Below, one piece after another: positions 47,705-48,628 of a stretch of 48,628 nt of DNA. The notes under the pieces were generated by a model. It saw only the letters and a program-made list of their open reading frames with translations. It was not told the DNA's origin and did not search any database. The stretch comes from Lingula anatina. Lineage: Eukaryota; Brachiopoda; Lingulata; Lingulida; Lingulidae. The stretch covers positions 320,091 to 368,718 of the forward strand of contig NW_019775580.1 of NCBI RefSeq assembly GCF_001039355.2, in the 5' to 3' direction. A program made the position numbers and the translations under genes. Every line of letters starts with the position of its first letter. The first letter of the stretch is position 1.

Positions 47705-48628
47705 ATGGCCGATCAACTGAAGCTCAGTTTGCTAATGAAATACCTGCTGCCGTTACCTATTGTGGAAAATGACTATATACGTAACCAGGAAAGTTTAAGA
47801 CGAATCATCTGTCAGCAAGAGGGGGAGTTTTTTCTGCAGTGTGAGCGGCCTGTTGGCAGCAGCGTGGACGGTCTGGGGGTTCCTCCGCACGTATATATGC
47901 CGCCTGGAGGCGAACCGGAAGGAATAATTTCAGATATTGACACCATGATCGTTCATCGTAATCTGTATTTAAGCAAAGATGAGACAGAGATGTGCCAAAT
48001 TTTTACTGTAGAACCAACGACAAACCCAATATATGTTCACCTCCGTGAGACGGAGGACTATGCAAGACTTTCCAAAATGGACGGACACGAGTCTTCCGGG
48101 ACCAGTTACATCGAAACTGTTTCCATGACAAAACCTGTGCAAAAGCATCAGTATTCGCACAGGCAAAACGTTCAGGAGCGACTCAAAAACAGAATGACAT
48201 TTGTTGAAACAGAGGTGCTCCAAGGCCCGTCAGCTGCGGTCTACTTTCAAACCCCCAACTCCGATCTGAACGTAGATTTTGATTGCGTGCCGGCCTACTT
48301 CCACGAAGAGTGGCCCGCAAGAGAGTGGGAAATTCGGACCCGGCCGTTTGGCTGGCCGAGTGAAAAACTAATAACCACATGCGTGTCTAAGGGCTGCTTC
48401 CTCGTTCCTACCGGGCCAGGAGGGAGGCAGGGCCTTGAATGGAGATATTCCTTCACGGCACAGGAGCGGCTTCTAGCACAATCCATGTCAGCAGTGCAGA
48501 GAAAGACGTATATCATGTTTAAACTGATTTATCGTTATTTCATATGCAGGGAATTCCCCACCTCTGCCGTGAGTTCATATCACTTGAAGAACTTGCTTTT
48601 TTGGCGCAGTGAGAAATTACCTCCTAAA
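47705..48628 (+). CDS. Mab-21 / cGAS-like nucleotidyltransferase (cGLR), 5' part
   Basis: An open frame of 308 codons runs off the right edge without a stop. Residues 51-57 are GSSVDGL and 76-80 are SDIDT, the G-S and D-x-D metal-binding motifs of the cGAS/Mab-21 nucleotidyltransferase fold. A third acidic site is in VDFDCVPAY (Asp191, perhaps Asp193). Downstream, RPFGWPSEKL, CFLVP, EWRYSFTAQERLL (245-257), QRKTYIMFKLIYRYF and SSYHLKNLLFW (290-300) match the C-terminal helical Mab-21 region. In animals, enzymes of this family sense nucleic acids or other ligands and make cyclic dinucleotides for STING; some Mab-21 members are inactive developmental proteins. The intact catalytic triad favours an enzyme here, but the ligand and product are unknown. 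The start has an upstream acceptor at 47688. The gene is truncated by the window, not by mutation. Confidence 0.85.
   Translation, partial: MADQLKLSLLMKYLLPLPIVENDYIRNQESLRRIICQQEGEFFLQCERPVGSSVDGLGVPPHVYMPPGGEPEGIISDIDTMIVHRNLYLSKDETEMCQIFTVEPTTNPIYVHLRETEDYARLSKMDGHESSGTSYIETVSMTKPVQKHQYSHRQNVQERLKNRMTFVETEVLQGPSAAVYFQTPNSDLNVDFDCVPAYFHEEWPAREWEIRTRPFGWPSEKLITTCVSKGCFLVPTGPGGRQGLEWRYSFTAQERLLAQSMSAVQRKTYIMFKLIYRYFICREFPTSAVSSYHLKNLLFWRSEKLPPK

Overview
The window is animal genomic DNA: AT-rich, with intron-split genes (GT-AG introns, one GC-AG), microsatellites, small foldback DNA elements and a decayed non-LTR retrotransposon. The gene set (a stand-alone WxxW-domain secreted protein, a CCDC3-like secreted protein, GNB1L, an ABCA5-like full transporter, an NR2E3-type nuclear receptor and a cGAS-like/Mab-21 nucleotidyltransferase) fits an invertebrate. 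A mollusc, perhaps a bivalve, is my best guess, but nothing in the sequence proves the species. No prokaryotic operon, CRISPR array, tRNA or rRNA gene was seen.

Layout, left to right. 1-2150: no convincing gene, one foldback element and one long perfect hairpin. 2152-6542: a complete seven-exon secreted protein with three WxxW domains, TATA box and poly(A) signal included; the middle of the gene is a recent 1.17 kb tandem duplication. 8642-9301 (minus): an intronless secreted or GPI-anchored CCDC3-like protein. 11320-12853 (minus): GNB1L, a WD40 protein in two coding exons. 13681-30424 (plus): a 31-exon ABCA transporter of 1695 residues, most like ABCA5, head-to-head with GNB1L across an 0.83 kb shared promoter region holding a perfect CRE. 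33254-42286 (minus): an eight-exon NR2E3-type nuclear receptor of 439 residues, tail-to-tail with the ABCA gene. 42290-47600: mostly non-coding, with a striking 34-bp inverted repeat and a dead LINE fragment. 47705 to the right edge (plus): the first 308 residues of a Mab-21/cGAS-like nucleotidyltransferase whose catalytic motifs look intact.

The gene models come from joining exons by hand at splice consensus sites with matched phases. In every complete model the coding length is a multiple of three and ends at a stop (915, 957, 5088 and 1320 nt for the spliced genes). The neighbours do not form one pathway. The most interesting items are the very young WxxW exon duplication, the putative nucleotide-second-messenger innate immune enzyme at the right edge, the structured repeats (two 168-169 bp elements with 5-bp target duplications, and a snap-back palindrome set in a direct repeat), and a 37-bp perfect repeat inside the receptor's first intron. 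I did not find a clearly new multi-gene system.
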